From Lonicera japonica (Eukaryota; Streptophyta; Magnoliopsida; Dipsacales; Caprifoliaceae), in assembly GCA_021464415.1 (NCBI GenBank), contig CM038469.1:5620501-5684500 (forward strand): 64,000 nt of DNA. Direction: 5' to 3'. Positions 11,879 through 22,406 of the stretch are shown here, piece after piece (the stretch's first letter is position 1; each line of letters begins with the position of its first letter). The position numbers were made by a program, and so were the translations under genes. Below the pieces are notes generated by a model that saw only the letters and a program-made list of their open reading frames with translations, had not been told where the DNA came from and did no database searches.

Positions 11879-14605
11879 ATGGGAACTGAAATACAATCTA
11901 AGACATATTTTCCAGGGTACGATTCCATGCCAGATCTTAACAACAACGCGGCGAATGGTATGTGGGCCCTATACTATGAAGACAAAACCTTGAACAGTGG
12001 TCAGCTTTATGACTCATTCTTGACAAGACAAACTGGAAATGGATATTTTGTGTATGAAAAACAAGTAGTGAGGCAAACTATTCTGAAGCATGAATCAATA
12101 TTCAGACATCAGGTATGAATTTGTTTTTAATTTATAATACTCTTACACTCGATTTTGAGGGAGACAGTAAACTAAACTCGTTAAACAAATAACGGGTTTG
12201 TTGATCTTTTGCGATTGTTTTTTTTGGTCATCCAGCTTCAAGAACTCCACCGTCTCTATAGAAGACAGAGAGAACTGATGAATGAGTTTAGAAGTAGAGA
12301 GTTACACAAGAATTTAGTGCTACCCGAAACATCAAAGTCAACTCTCTTTGTATCAGGGACTGATATCGTCCAATCTCCTTTTTGTTCTATAAATGGAAAG
12401 AACGCATGCAGCCCCCCTTTCCAAAGAAGAACATTTGACCTAGAATTGCCAGCTGATTTGTATATCAAAAATGAAGGGAAACAGCAAGAAGAAAGAGTAT
12501 GTGGAGCCTTGTTGCCAAGTGATAAAGATGTAAATCTTTCTCATGGAAGTTGTTTGAACTCTAATGGGTATCTAAAGAGGACCCATAAATTGGCTGATTT
12601 GAATGAACCAATCCTGGTTGAGGAAACATCTGTTAATGATTTAGGCAACACCACCTGCCTCAAAGAGGAAATGCGCATGCAGAATGTGTACGCGAATTCA
12701 AATTCAGGGTTCCAGTTTTTTTCCAAGGAATTCTTTCAAAGTTCCCCTGTGGTGAGGAATGGAGTATTTTTTCCTAACAATAGGCATTCAGAAAGTGATA
12801 GGAATGAAAAGGAGGAATTAACTTGCAGCTATAAAGCTGGTATGGATTTGTTCTGCGAATATTCATTTTCTCTATCTTTTCTCTTTTCTCTTGTATGTTA
12901 TGTTGTATCTTGCTTTTTGATTTATATTTCTTGAGTAGGTGTTGTACTTGCATTTATTCTTGTTTGAGTCATTCTTATTTTGGCCCTTTCTGTTTTCAGC
13001 AACAGTTCTTTTGTTTTCTTGATTCTGCTATTTTGTCCTTTTTCAGGAAGAACTAAATGCCTTGACAACGATTCCATCAGTGGTATCATTTCCGAGCATT
13101 CACCCAAATTGTTCAAACCTTTGCAAGTTGAGCCAAGGAAACCGTACGAGCCATTAACAGTTTTCCTGTCTAGCCAGAGTAAGACCGAGCCTCAAAAAAG
13201 GAGAATTTTTGGTGTAGAAATATCTGAAGGGAACCATAATCTGTCCGTTGATGCTTCCAGTGCACCCATTTTCGGCCCACTTAATCCCCAATCCGACACA
13301 ATCAATTCTGAAGTTTTAAAGGGCTCAGGTTGTGTGGATTGGAAATCTGCCGATGGGCAGAAGAAGCACGAAAACCCTGTGGGAGGATTGCCTTGGCTCA
13401 TGGCAAAGCCACATTGTAGAGAAGAACAGATTAAAAAGGAAAACTTTTATCAGATGAGTTTGGATTCACTGCAGAACTATTCCCCTCAGTTTTTCAACAA
13501 AGTTGAAGCGACAAAGGATACACCTCAGGTTTTGGTTCACATTTCCCCATCACCAATACGCGTTAATGAGTCTGATCAAATGAAAGTTGAAATTGGTGTT
13601 GGTCATAATAGTAAAAACATTTTCGGGTTTCCCATTGTCGATATGGCCCACATGAACGAGGCTCCTAAATCCAATGCTGATTATACTGCAAAAGATTTAG
13701 CCGAATCTGAAAAGCTTGAAGTGGAGGATTTGGTTATGGAGAATGGTGGAGTAAATAACTACATTCCTGGTTTAGTGCATCAAGTTGATTTGAACTTGTC
13801 TTTAAATGAAGAAGAGACTCCACCAGTACCCTCTCTACCCAAAGCCATTTTGAAGATTGCTACAACAGAGATAGATTTAGAGGCTCCATCTGTTCTTGAA
13901 TGTGAAATGGATGTATCCCCTCAAGTGGATTCTTTTGAAAAGCAACTGAAGAATCCATCAGAATTTATAGTAGAAGAATCTAGGGACCCGTGTGAAGAAT
14001 TCGACAGAGTTGCAGCTGAGGCTTTGATTGCCATCTCATCATCGAAGCCATTGGAATCTTCGCACAATGATTGCCTCATATGGTTTGCTGATATTGTTTC
14101 TTCACATGAAAGCAAACTCGGGCAACTTATAATGGCTGTGAATGATGTTTGTGAACATGATGAAGAATCTATTCCCAAAGGCATGGATTACTTTGAATTT
14201 ATGACGCTAAAGTTGAAACAAGATTCCAATGAAGAACAGTACTTCTATGAGCCACAAAAGGATGGTGAAATAGCTGCACCAAAACGGCCTCGAAGAGGGC
14301 AAGCGAGGAGGGGAAGGCAGCGAAAGGACTTTCAAAAGGACATACTACCCGGTCTCGTTTCTCTCTCTAGGCATGAAGTGAGAGAGGATCTTGAGACAAT
14401 TGAAGATATATTTAGAGTCAGTGGGTGCACTTGGGAGTCGAGTTTGTCAAGAAGAAACGCTGCTAAGAAGGGAAAGAAGCATCCAGCAAGTAGATTTTGC
14501 ACTGCCACCGCACCATTAAGTCTAACCGGATGGGGAAGGCGAGTGCCAAGGCAGAGATGTCCCACTAGCAGTAATCGTACTCGAGGTTCAAAATGCCAGC
14601 AGTGA
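11879..14605 (+). CDS. DUF863 family protein, three coding exons
   Basis: The coding exons are 11879-12112, 12236-12839 and 13047-14605. Joined they give 2397 nt and 798 residues with phases 0 and 1 and canonical GT-AG borders. A nearer acceptor at 12999 would hit a stop, so 13047 is used. The plant-specific DUF863 family (Pfam PF05904) has no established biochemical role. Recognisable blocks are a short helix LQELHRLYRRQRELMNEF at about 79-96, LADLNEP near 197, VDLNLSLNEEE near 527, EIDLEAP, DCLIWFADIVSSHESKLG near 621, and the C-terminal DILPGLVSLSRHEVREDLETIEDIFRVSGCTWESS block after a strongly basic stretch (KRPRRGQARRGRQRK). The basic stretch suggests nuclear location. LNLSL fits the LxLxL form of the EAR repression motif, so a transcription-linked role is possible but unproven. 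Confidence 0.9.
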
Positions 14606-15848
14606 AGGAGTTTGTTGTAACTAGAGAGCTAATATACGCATGTTGGTTTAGAGGATTGTCGCGTGTGAATGTTATGGAACTGGGATGGATGGTTGTAAAT
14701 ATAATTAGTGTTGCAGATTCTTGTTAGCAGAGATAAACAGTCTTTTTTCAGTTTGTGAGTTTAATGCAAGTTAATAGAAAGGACTCTATTTATTCTGTTG
14801 TTCTTGGAGGCATGCCCATTTATCAACTTCATATTCTGTATGGTACACACTAAAGTACATGTGATGCATGTGCACAGTTTTTTTCCACACACATTATGTG
14901 TTTAAAATGGAAAAATAAGATTAAAACAAATTGTTTGTTCAGTGGAAAGAAATTAGTCTTATGACTTTAAGGTCATGAGTTCATATCTTGTTAGTTAAAA
15001 AAACCTACCAGTCCTCCCGCCTTTCTCTCTAGCGCACTCTAGCTCGCTCGCTCGCTCGCTCTCTGCCTGATTTTCTCTCAACCAAAGACTCAAGAGTTGT
15101 CTTCCTCTAGCGCAAGAAATGCAACTAGCCATTGAGATTCATTCAAATTTGCTAGCGCAAGCAAAGACCACCACTACTATTATAATTAGTTACTCCCGAT
15201 TTTTATTATCTCGTAGGACTTCTTCAATCACTCACGGTTTACACTCAATCACTTTACTTGGTTCAATACCTCTAATAAATGCATCTTTATTTGCATGGGA
15301 GTAACTTTTAGTCCAGTACGTTAGGTCACCTTCGCCACCCATAGATTTTCAGAAAATAAGGTAAGCACTTCAATCCCCTTGGGGGATTTGGTGATTCTGT
15401 CTATCCTGTTGTATAGTTTAATTTGAGAATTTCTTTTCTCTTGTCTATGATTTTATAAAATTTTGCTTTTCCAAACTTGAGGAGCTGCTAAAAATCATGA
15501 AGTAGGCCGACAGAATACCTCTTTGATGCGTGTATACCTGGAGAATTGTGAAAGTAAATCTTGGAAGGTGGACACAATATTTATTCCAGTCTATAATTCT
15601 TGACATTCCAACATAAAATAAACGTGGGAATGAATCTTTTTTTTTAATTGACTATTTATTGATTTACATATTTCTTGTTTTCAACCTTTGAAACTTCGAA
15701 GGCCTTCATGCTGTGGTCATAACTCGCTACCCACATGTTGATTAATGACTGAGATTTGTTAGGTAGATATTTAGACTGAGATTTATGGCCATGTGGTAGA
15801 TATTTTCTTGCTTTTTTTCGTAAGTTTGGTAGATTGTAGAACTTAATA
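14606..15848. other. 3' flank of the DUF863 gene and spacer
   Basis: No gene. It includes the probable 3' UTR (to about 14800), a short CTCG microsatellite near 15045-15062, and a 61-codon frame at 15119-15304 with no domain. Around 14945-15000 the DNA weakly resembles a tRNA-derived SINE B-box region (AAGGTCATGAGTTCATATC), but it is too diverged to call. Confidence 0.4.
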
Positions 15849-16031
15849 TTCCCTCCATCCAAAACTAATAGTTTGACTATCGCACTTTCTCGAGTATACA
15901 TCAACATAATCAACATAATCAACGGTTAAGAATTAAAGAATGAAACTTGTCTACCATTTTGAGACTTAGTGAATTAATTATGTCTCAAGAGCCCATAAAG
16001 AAATAATGGACTCTTAATTTGGACAAAGGAA
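15849..16031. mobile_element. Stowaway-type MITE (Tc1/mariner derived)
   Basis: The left end reads TTCCCTCCATCCAAAACTAA. The right end is its imperfect inverse, TTTGGACAAAGGAA, and TA lies just outside each end (15847-15848 and 16032-16033). The CCCTCC-type terminus, length of 183 bp and TA target duplication fit Stowaway MITEs. It sits about 0.4 kb upstream of the kinase gene, so it may lie in that gene's promoter. Confidence 0.65.
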
Positions 16032-16453
16032 TATGTTACTATACGAAGGCAAACTCAACCTTAGCATAACAGAAACTTTTGTGTTTACCATCCTCTATTT
16101 TTCTTGTTTATGCTTTTGCCACTAATAACTTCACTATTGATGGGGCTTAAACTTGATTTTTCAAATTATTGTCCTTTTCATTTTGTGAATATATGCAATA
16201 GCGAAACTGAGCAGTGGATTTAAGGCTTTTCATAGTCAAACACTCAACAGGCATTGTGTGGAGACACTTGTATAATAGAAAAGTCTTTGCGGCTAGATAA
16301 GGTACGTACAAGGACCACAAAGCTAGTCTTTGGAAGACTTGTCAAGGGGATCTCAAGGCATTTTGAAAAAGAAAAAATGAAGAGAAATAAAGAACAATAA
16401 ATGGAGACATTTTGTATTAGCAAAAACAAAATAAACAAAGAAGACATTTTACC

Positions 16454-17713
16454 ATGGCTTTCTTGAAGAGTTGGCTAGTTGTTCAGCTGGTTCTGCTCCT
16501 ATCTTCTCAACTTCCTCACCTCCTACACACTTCGGCTAGCGACCATTCATCTTTGGTTTTAAATATAACACGAGTTAAAAAGAAGTCGTCTATGGTTCCA
16601 CTGGCATCCACTCTTTTTGTAAGCATTGTATTATTCTTGGTATTCCTCGTTCTTGGTATGACTTGTTGTTACTACAAAATGATGATAAATCCCAACAATG
16701 ACGAGGAAGAGGAGGAATATGGTCAAGTAATTAGAGGGCTAAAGCGTTTCTCATTTCTAGAGTTGAAATCCGCAACAGAGGACTTTAAAGTAAGGCTTAG
16801 TCGAGGAGGGTTTGGGTCTGTTTTCGAGGGAGATTTGGGCAATGGCACCAAAGTCGCAGTGAAATGCTTAGATTCAGTTGGGCAAGGCAGAAAAGAGTTT
16901 CTAGCAGAGGTGAATACCATAGGCAGCACTAATCATTTCAATTTGGTGAGGCTGATCGGCTATTGTGCTGAGAGATCAAACAGGCTCCTAGTTTATGAGC
17001 ACATGTGCAATGGGTCCTTGGATAAATGGATCTTTGGGGCAGATAGAGCACATAATCTTATCTGGGAAGTCAGGAAGAAGATTATCATTGGCTTAGCTAA
17101 GGGGCTTGAGTATCTTCACCATCTTTGCAATCCAAGTATCATCCATTTTGATATAAAACCCCAAAACATTCTTTTGGATGTGGACTTCAATGTCAAAATT
17201 TCTGATTTTGGATTAGCTAAGTTGATCGATAGGGATCAAAGCCAAGTGGTTACTGTAGTGAAGGGAACCCCAGGATATGTGGCCCCTGAATTATTTAGGG
17301 GCACAAACATCTCAGCGAAGGCCGATGTATTCAGCTTTGGCATAGTCATATTGGAGATAGTGTTTGGGAGGAAGAATTTGGATTCAACTCAAACTTGCCT
17401 GATGATTGACATAGTAAAAAAGAAGGCAGAAAATGTGAAACTAGAGGAGGATTTCACCGATGGATATAACGAGGGAATTCAATTCCCTAAAGAAGAAGCT
17501 GTGAAGATGATAAAGATTGCAATTTGGTGTTTGCAGGATCATAACAGAAGGCCGTCCATGTCAATGGTTTTGAAGGTTTTAGAGGGTTTAGTGGATCTGG
17601 AATCTGTTGCTGAGTACAGATTCTTAGCTACGCCACTCATCGAGACTCATTTACAAGTCGATTTAGCGATATCAACCGCGCCTCTGGCATCATTTCTATC
17701 AGGACCTAGATGA
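16454..17713 (+). CDS. SD2-5-like receptor kinase lacking the lectin ectodomain
   Basis: Intronless 419-residue membrane kinase; the start ACCATGG fits the plant consensus. Residues 1-28 form a signal peptide, only about 20 residues (with one NIT glycosylation site at 37-39) would lie outside the cell, 49-73 are a membrane span, and 82-88 are acidic. The kinase domain starts near 98 (RFSFLELKSATEDF). It keeps VAVK Lys137, DFGLAK 251-256 and APE 277-279. The catalytic loop is HFDIKPQN (231-238), so it is a non-RD kinase. The first glycine of the nucleotide loop is replaced by Ser116 (RLSRGGFGSV). The C-terminus LSGPR matches SD2-5 kinases (At4g32300 clade), which normally carry B-lectin, S-locus and PAN domains. 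Those are absent. It may signal as a partner of another receptor, or be a partial duplicate. Confidence 0.88.
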   Translation: MAFLKSWLVVQLVLLLSSQLPHLLHTSASDHSSLVLNITRVKKKSSMVPLASTLFVSIVLFLVFLVLGMTCCYYKMMINPNNDEEEEEYGQVIRGLKRFSFLELKSATEDFKVRLSRGGFGSVFEGDLGNGTKVAVKCLDSVGQGRKEFLAEVNTIGSTNHFNLVRLIGYCAERSNRLLVYEHMCNGSLDKWIFGADRAHNLIWEVRKKIIIGLAKGLEYLHHLCNPSIIHFDIKPQNILLDVDFNVKISDFGLAKLIDRDQSQVVTVVKGTPGYVAPELFRGTNISAKADVFSFGIVILEIVFGRKNLDSTQTCLMIDIVKKKAENVKLEEDFTDGYNEGIQFPKEEAVKMIKIAIWCLQDHNRRPSMSMVLKVLEGLVDLESVAEYRFLATPLIETHLQVDLAISTAPLASFLSGPR

Positions 17714-18945
17714 AAAGTAAGCCATCATTATTATTGATATTCTGTGTGTATTGTTTCTGTTCTTTTGCCCAAGTATTGATCATTTTTTTTTCTGTTTTGA
17801 TGGGGGTTGTTACAAGTAAAACACTACTGGAGAATTTATTTTTGTTCATTGGGATTCAAGTGCACCTGCAAAAAGATCATGCAATGTGCAATGCAGATCA
17901 ATAAGAGTTCATATGCAAGAGGATTTTGTTGGCTTCTATAGAAATACAAGTGCAATTAATTATATAACCTCAGCTCATTAGTACTTAAGAACGAGAGTAT
18001 TGTTCAAATTGCTGGAATTCACATCCAGGCTGGGCAGCAAGCCTAGTTAAGTTGCTAGCATTTTTTAACCCCTAATCCCCTATCATCTTTTTTCCCCCCA
18101 AAACACAATAAGTCAATGAGTGTGGGTTAATAGGCTCTTTGGATCTGGTCTCTGATTTAAAATTTTTATAATGTGGTTCCTTATTCGTTTTTTAAAAGGA
18201 TGAAGTTCCCGGATATACATGTTTTTTTTTTTTTATATTAGCAACGAGAAAATTAGTTTATGTATATGTGTCCTCACTAGACTGTTTGGAGCTATCTATC
18301 CTCGAAGACCATATTCTTTAAAAAAAAGGTGAAGAGCTGTATTCAAAAAATATTTAAACTCAGGAACTCTGTCCTAATTAATTTTTATGTTTTCCACCTT
18401 TATTTTTATCGTCACAATTAATTTGGACAAAAAATTTTGACATTAAAATATCAAACTACATATTTAAAACATAATACTGTTTATTTTTATTTTTCTTGAA
18501 AGGATTTGAGTTTTGGAAAAAAAAATGTTAGTATGTAAAAACGAGTAATGTTATATTTACCGGGTATTTTTATCGGCATGTATTACATGAGTTATACTTT
18601 CATAAAATACAATAAAAGTTAGTAAAAATATATGGTAAGAATCATAAGTAAGAAAAATATTTTCCATTCAAAATAAATAGTTACATTGTAATGCAATAAA
18701 TAATTCCGCATGTTCCAATAAAATGACATGAAACCATTAAATGGTAATACATTCATTGGAGAAAATGGTAAAATTTAGATTTGGTAATTTAGATTTGTTC
18801 TCGATATTCGCATTAATATATATATATATATATAATAAATAAAATCATAGTCATTTCCATATAATATATAAAATCATGCATAGTCATTTCCATTTCCTAC
18901 ACGTCATGAAAAATTATTGGTTACAAAATGTTCTAAAAATTACAT
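17714..18945. other. 3' flank of the kinase gene and AT-rich spacer
   Basis: No gene. A 64-codon frame at 17710-17904 overlaps the kinase stop but is hydrophobic low-complexity sequence and probably 3' UTR. A TA microsatellite lies at about 18814-18834. Confidence 0.45.
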
Positions 18946-19246
18946 GTTATAGCGAGTTGAAAGATAATTATTAGATAATAAAATTAAAGGTTAAAATCAC
19001 TTTAATAATTTATTTATAATTATCTTGCCTATTGCATGCAAGGGAGTCGAGCCCTTTTGTATAGATTAAATGGGCAATATAAATCTGTTATCTCACATTT
19101 TATAAGGAATTAAACGATAACTATTAAACAATAAAATCAAAAGTTTAGATCACTACAATAATTTATTTCTTATTTTTTTACCCCCTACGTACAAGGGAGT
19201 CAAGTCCTTCTGTCACAAATCAGATGAACGATATAAATACGTTATG
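18946..19246. repeat. Tandem duplication of a unit of about 145 bp
   Basis: Two diverged copies lie head to tail (about 18950-19095 and 19095-19246). Each contains a TAAAATTAAAGGTTAAAATCAC-like block, then CAAGGGAGTC (19039 and 19192), then an AATATAAAT...GTTAT end. The second copy abuts the MITE that starts at 19248. Confidence 0.6.
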
Positions 19247-19247
19247 C

Positions 19248-19897
19248 TAGGGGTGTCCATAATCCAATCTAAACCGAGAAACCAATCCGATCCGATCCAA
19301 TCCAATCCATTTTTTCCTGGATTTTATGGATGATTGGATTGGATTGGATTGGATCGGATGTAAAATTTGGAAACCGAAGAAAAAAGGATTGGTTCCGGTT
19401 TGATGTGCTCTAAAAACCGATTCAATCAATTATTATAATTGCCACATGTCTCTCCATCATTAATAGCATAATATAATATATATATACAAGGGGCCACTTT
19501 GAAATCATTTAATCTTAGTTTGTTATTTAATATTTAGTTTAATCATGTATGGGTGGTCACTTGTTTAATTATGTATTTTTGGTTAGACAATAGACATTTT
19601 AACTTGAAACTATTTGGTTGAACACTTGAATTTTGTTTGTAATGGATTCTATTTAATTTGCAAGTAATTTACGTCTTATTTTACGTTAGAATTGAACATT
19701 TCAAGAATATAATATATTTTATTTTAAACTTCTAATCAGATCGGATCGAAACCGATCTAATCCAACATTTAATTTGATTGGATTGGTAAAGTGTATTGGA
19801 TTGGATTGGATTAGATGTCAAAACTTAAAACCGACATAGAATCGGATCGGATGCGAATGGTTTAAAATGACCGGATCGGATAGGATGGACACCCCTA
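19248..19897. mobile_element. hAT-like MITE rich in GGATTGG/CCAATCC repeats
   Basis: The ends are inverted copies: TAGGGGTGTCCAT at the left and ATGGACACCCCTA at the right, a 13-bp perfect inverted repeat. Subterminal DNA on both sides is dense in CCAATCC/GGATTGGATT and CGGATCGGAT words. The GGGGTG-type terminus resembles hAT MITEs, but I could not find a clean 8-bp target duplication (TTATGC at the left, TATATGC at the right), so the superfamily call is tentative. There is no coding capacity. Confidence 0.7.
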
Positions 19898-20693
19898 CTA
19901 TATGCTACATTATATATCATTACAATTACAAACTTTCTAACCAGTAATTTTCGCAAGCTAGTCACATGCACACACACGCTTCAATCTTTTTTTTTCTTTT
20001 AGACAAGCAATATAGGGATAAATTTGGGATTTGAACCACAGGAGGAGGGGATAAGGATGGGCAGGGGTGGACTTGGATTTTCTTTTGGGGTGGGTTGAAT
20101 TAAGACAAAATTTTCCAATAAAAACCTACACAAAATTAGGAAAAAAATTCCTTATCAAATTAAGAATTAATTCTTTTTTTCAAAAAAAAAAAAATACTAA
20201 GTTCAACATAATCATAGGCTATCAATATTGATGATGTGTAAATCTCGTGTGACTTATTTAACAGGTATATTAGTAAAATATAAAGGCATGTATACATATA
20301 AAAAATGTTAAATATTGGAATCATAATAAAATCATAAAAAATGAAAATGTACAGAGGATATATATATATATATATATATATGTATTTGAAACTAGTATTA
20401 TATTTAAAAATTGTGAAAAAAGAACAATATTCATATATATATATGAAAAATAATAGTATATTTGAAAATTTATTTAAACCCTTTTAATTTGAATTTCAAA
20501 TATTGAATTATTTAAATTGATTTAATAAAGTTTTAAAAACAAGAATTATAGTTTTCTTGTTTAATACAAAATTCAAAAACAACTTCTTTAATTTATAAAT
20601 CCTTAAATCAAGCAAGCCCTACAAGTTTCTAAAAATAAATGTAGGGGTAAAATTGTCATTTGCATATGAGTTTCTGGCTTAGACTAATTGTAT
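19898..20693. other. AT-rich spacer
   Basis: No gene. It holds a TA microsatellite at about 20359-20381 and T/A-rich low-complexity DNA. Confidence 0.5.
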
Positions 20694-21022
20694 TAAGGTC
20701 TCGTTTGGTTCACGGATTTTAGTACTCGGAAAAGAAAAGTCGTTCATTTCCTTTGTTTAGTAAGCACAAATTCCGGAAACACTTTCCTCGAGAGAGGGGA
20801 AAGTAGGGGGTAAAATCATTCCTCCCAAAACATATGGGATTGATTTTCCCATGTGATTTTCAAGCATTTATTACATAAATTTTAAACAATAATACTCTTA
20901 CTTAAATACTTTCCCTGGTTTACCAAACACAAGAAAGAAAATTTGATAAGAAATTTAGTTTCCCACCTCCATGGGAAAGAGAAGGGAATTAATTTCTCTT
21001 CCGTGAATCAAACGAGACCTAA
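20694..21022. mobile_element. Tourist-type MITE (PIF/Harbinger) with TAA target duplication
   Basis: The element is 20697-21019 (323 bp). The left end GGTCTCGTTTGGTTCACGGA is mirrored at the right by TCCGTGAATCAAACGAGACC with one mismatch. TAA lies directly outside both ends (20694-20696 and 21020-21022), matching the 3-bp TWA target of PIF/Harbinger elements. There is no coding capacity. Confidence 0.88.
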
Positions 21023-22406
21023 AGGAAACATATGGTCAAATAGTCAACTTAGGGAGGTACCCCTAACTTTTAAAACTAGGTAATCATCACCCCTTATATG
21101 TTTCAAAATTAGGGGTAAAATCGTAGTTTCTTATATATAATTTTAGGGGTAAAAACTAGGTGGCAAACATACCCCAGCTTTTCTCGGGTCTACTAAGTCA
21201 TCCGTGGAATCTACCACTTTTACCATTGTGGCCTTTCACGTAAGATTTCATTCATGCTTATTGGTATAACCTGAATTCATCCTCATCAAAATAATGCACT
21301 TTATTTTATTCAGACTTAAGTTCAGAGTGATAGAAAATGCTAAAAAAAAATCCACATAGTGCTTCCAAAGTACGAGTCTTACTCGTGGCTCCTCTATTTA
21401 AAATCATCTAGATGTATCTACTGATGCTTTTTATTTATAATAAAATATATTAATTTTGTTCTAAAAGAAGACCATTTAATTTAACTATTTCTAAGAAAAA
21501 TTATATTTAATTTGTTGAAGAAAGTAACTAAATTAAATTAAAACTATTTTAACACAAAATCACATAAATAATCAATTTTTTTAATGGACTGTTGGTAGGC
21601 CCGGCAAAAGGGCTGAGCAAGCCCTAAGCCCACCCATTCAATCCGTTAAATTAAAAATTGAATTTGAATTAAATATGAGTTAGGTTAGTGTGAACAAAAT
21701 TTTGTGCCCGAATTAAATTTCAAGGCAGTGCTTGAACCTCCAATGCTCTGCACGAATTAAGTCTAATATGTTTGTATTAAGTTACGTCAATGTGTATTAG
21801 GATTTTAACAACATTCCTTATATGACACTACTTTTAATTAGTCATTTAACGTCATAATAATTTTTTAGAAGGACTTTATATAGTGGTATTTTAGAATTTG
21901 AATATTTCTGTTTTTATTTTTTTTGGTTATTGTTTTGAGAGTTATGAGTTATTTCACGGAATGTTTGAATTAATTTATGCGTTATTTTAACTAATTTTTG
22001 ATAGCAATGTATGGCTGCCGATGATCAAATATTATTTTAACAATACTGAAAATCGACGTTGAGAGTATTAAGTCGACATTAGAATTATTTCAAAATTTGA
22101 ATGTTGTTTTAGAAAAAATTTCGTACTACATAAATTATACAAATGCTGATTAATTATTAGTCGGTTGTTAGTATTTTACGGACGAGTAGGCAAAATCATC
22201 ATCTTTTTCTTTAAGCCCCTTCCTTGGTAAAGAAGGGTTAATTTGAGAAATTCTAAAATTCGAGCTTTCGACTCTACAGAAAATGGACTGGATTTGATGT
22301 CAGTAAACTCTAAAGGAAAAAATGATTCCTTTCTCTTCTGGGTTCAACTATATCTGTTAGCCAGTAATCAGGTCTAGTATTGTACTTGGATCATTCTCTT
22401 GTAATT
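21023..22406. other. Spacer and presumed promoter of the second PPR gene
   Basis: No gene in this AT-rich stretch, and no clear promoter element. The reading frame of the PPR gene is open back to 22380, but the codons before 22407 contain no ATG. Confidence 0.45.

Noticed and set aside
12999..13046. Alternative splice acceptor at 12999 in the DUF863 gene
   Set aside because: It would put translation into a frame that meets TGA within a few codons; the acceptor before 13047 keeps the frame.
14940..15000. tRNA-derived SINE
   Set aside because: Only a weak B-box-like stretch; no A box, no defined ends or target duplication.
17710..17904. 64-codon frame overlapping the kinase stop codon
   Set aside because: Hydrophobic low-complexity sequence with no domain; most likely 3' UTR.
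22380..22406. Nine extra N-terminal codons upstream of the second PPR gene
   Set aside because: The open frame begins at a TTG codon; the first ATG is at 22407, which I use as the start.
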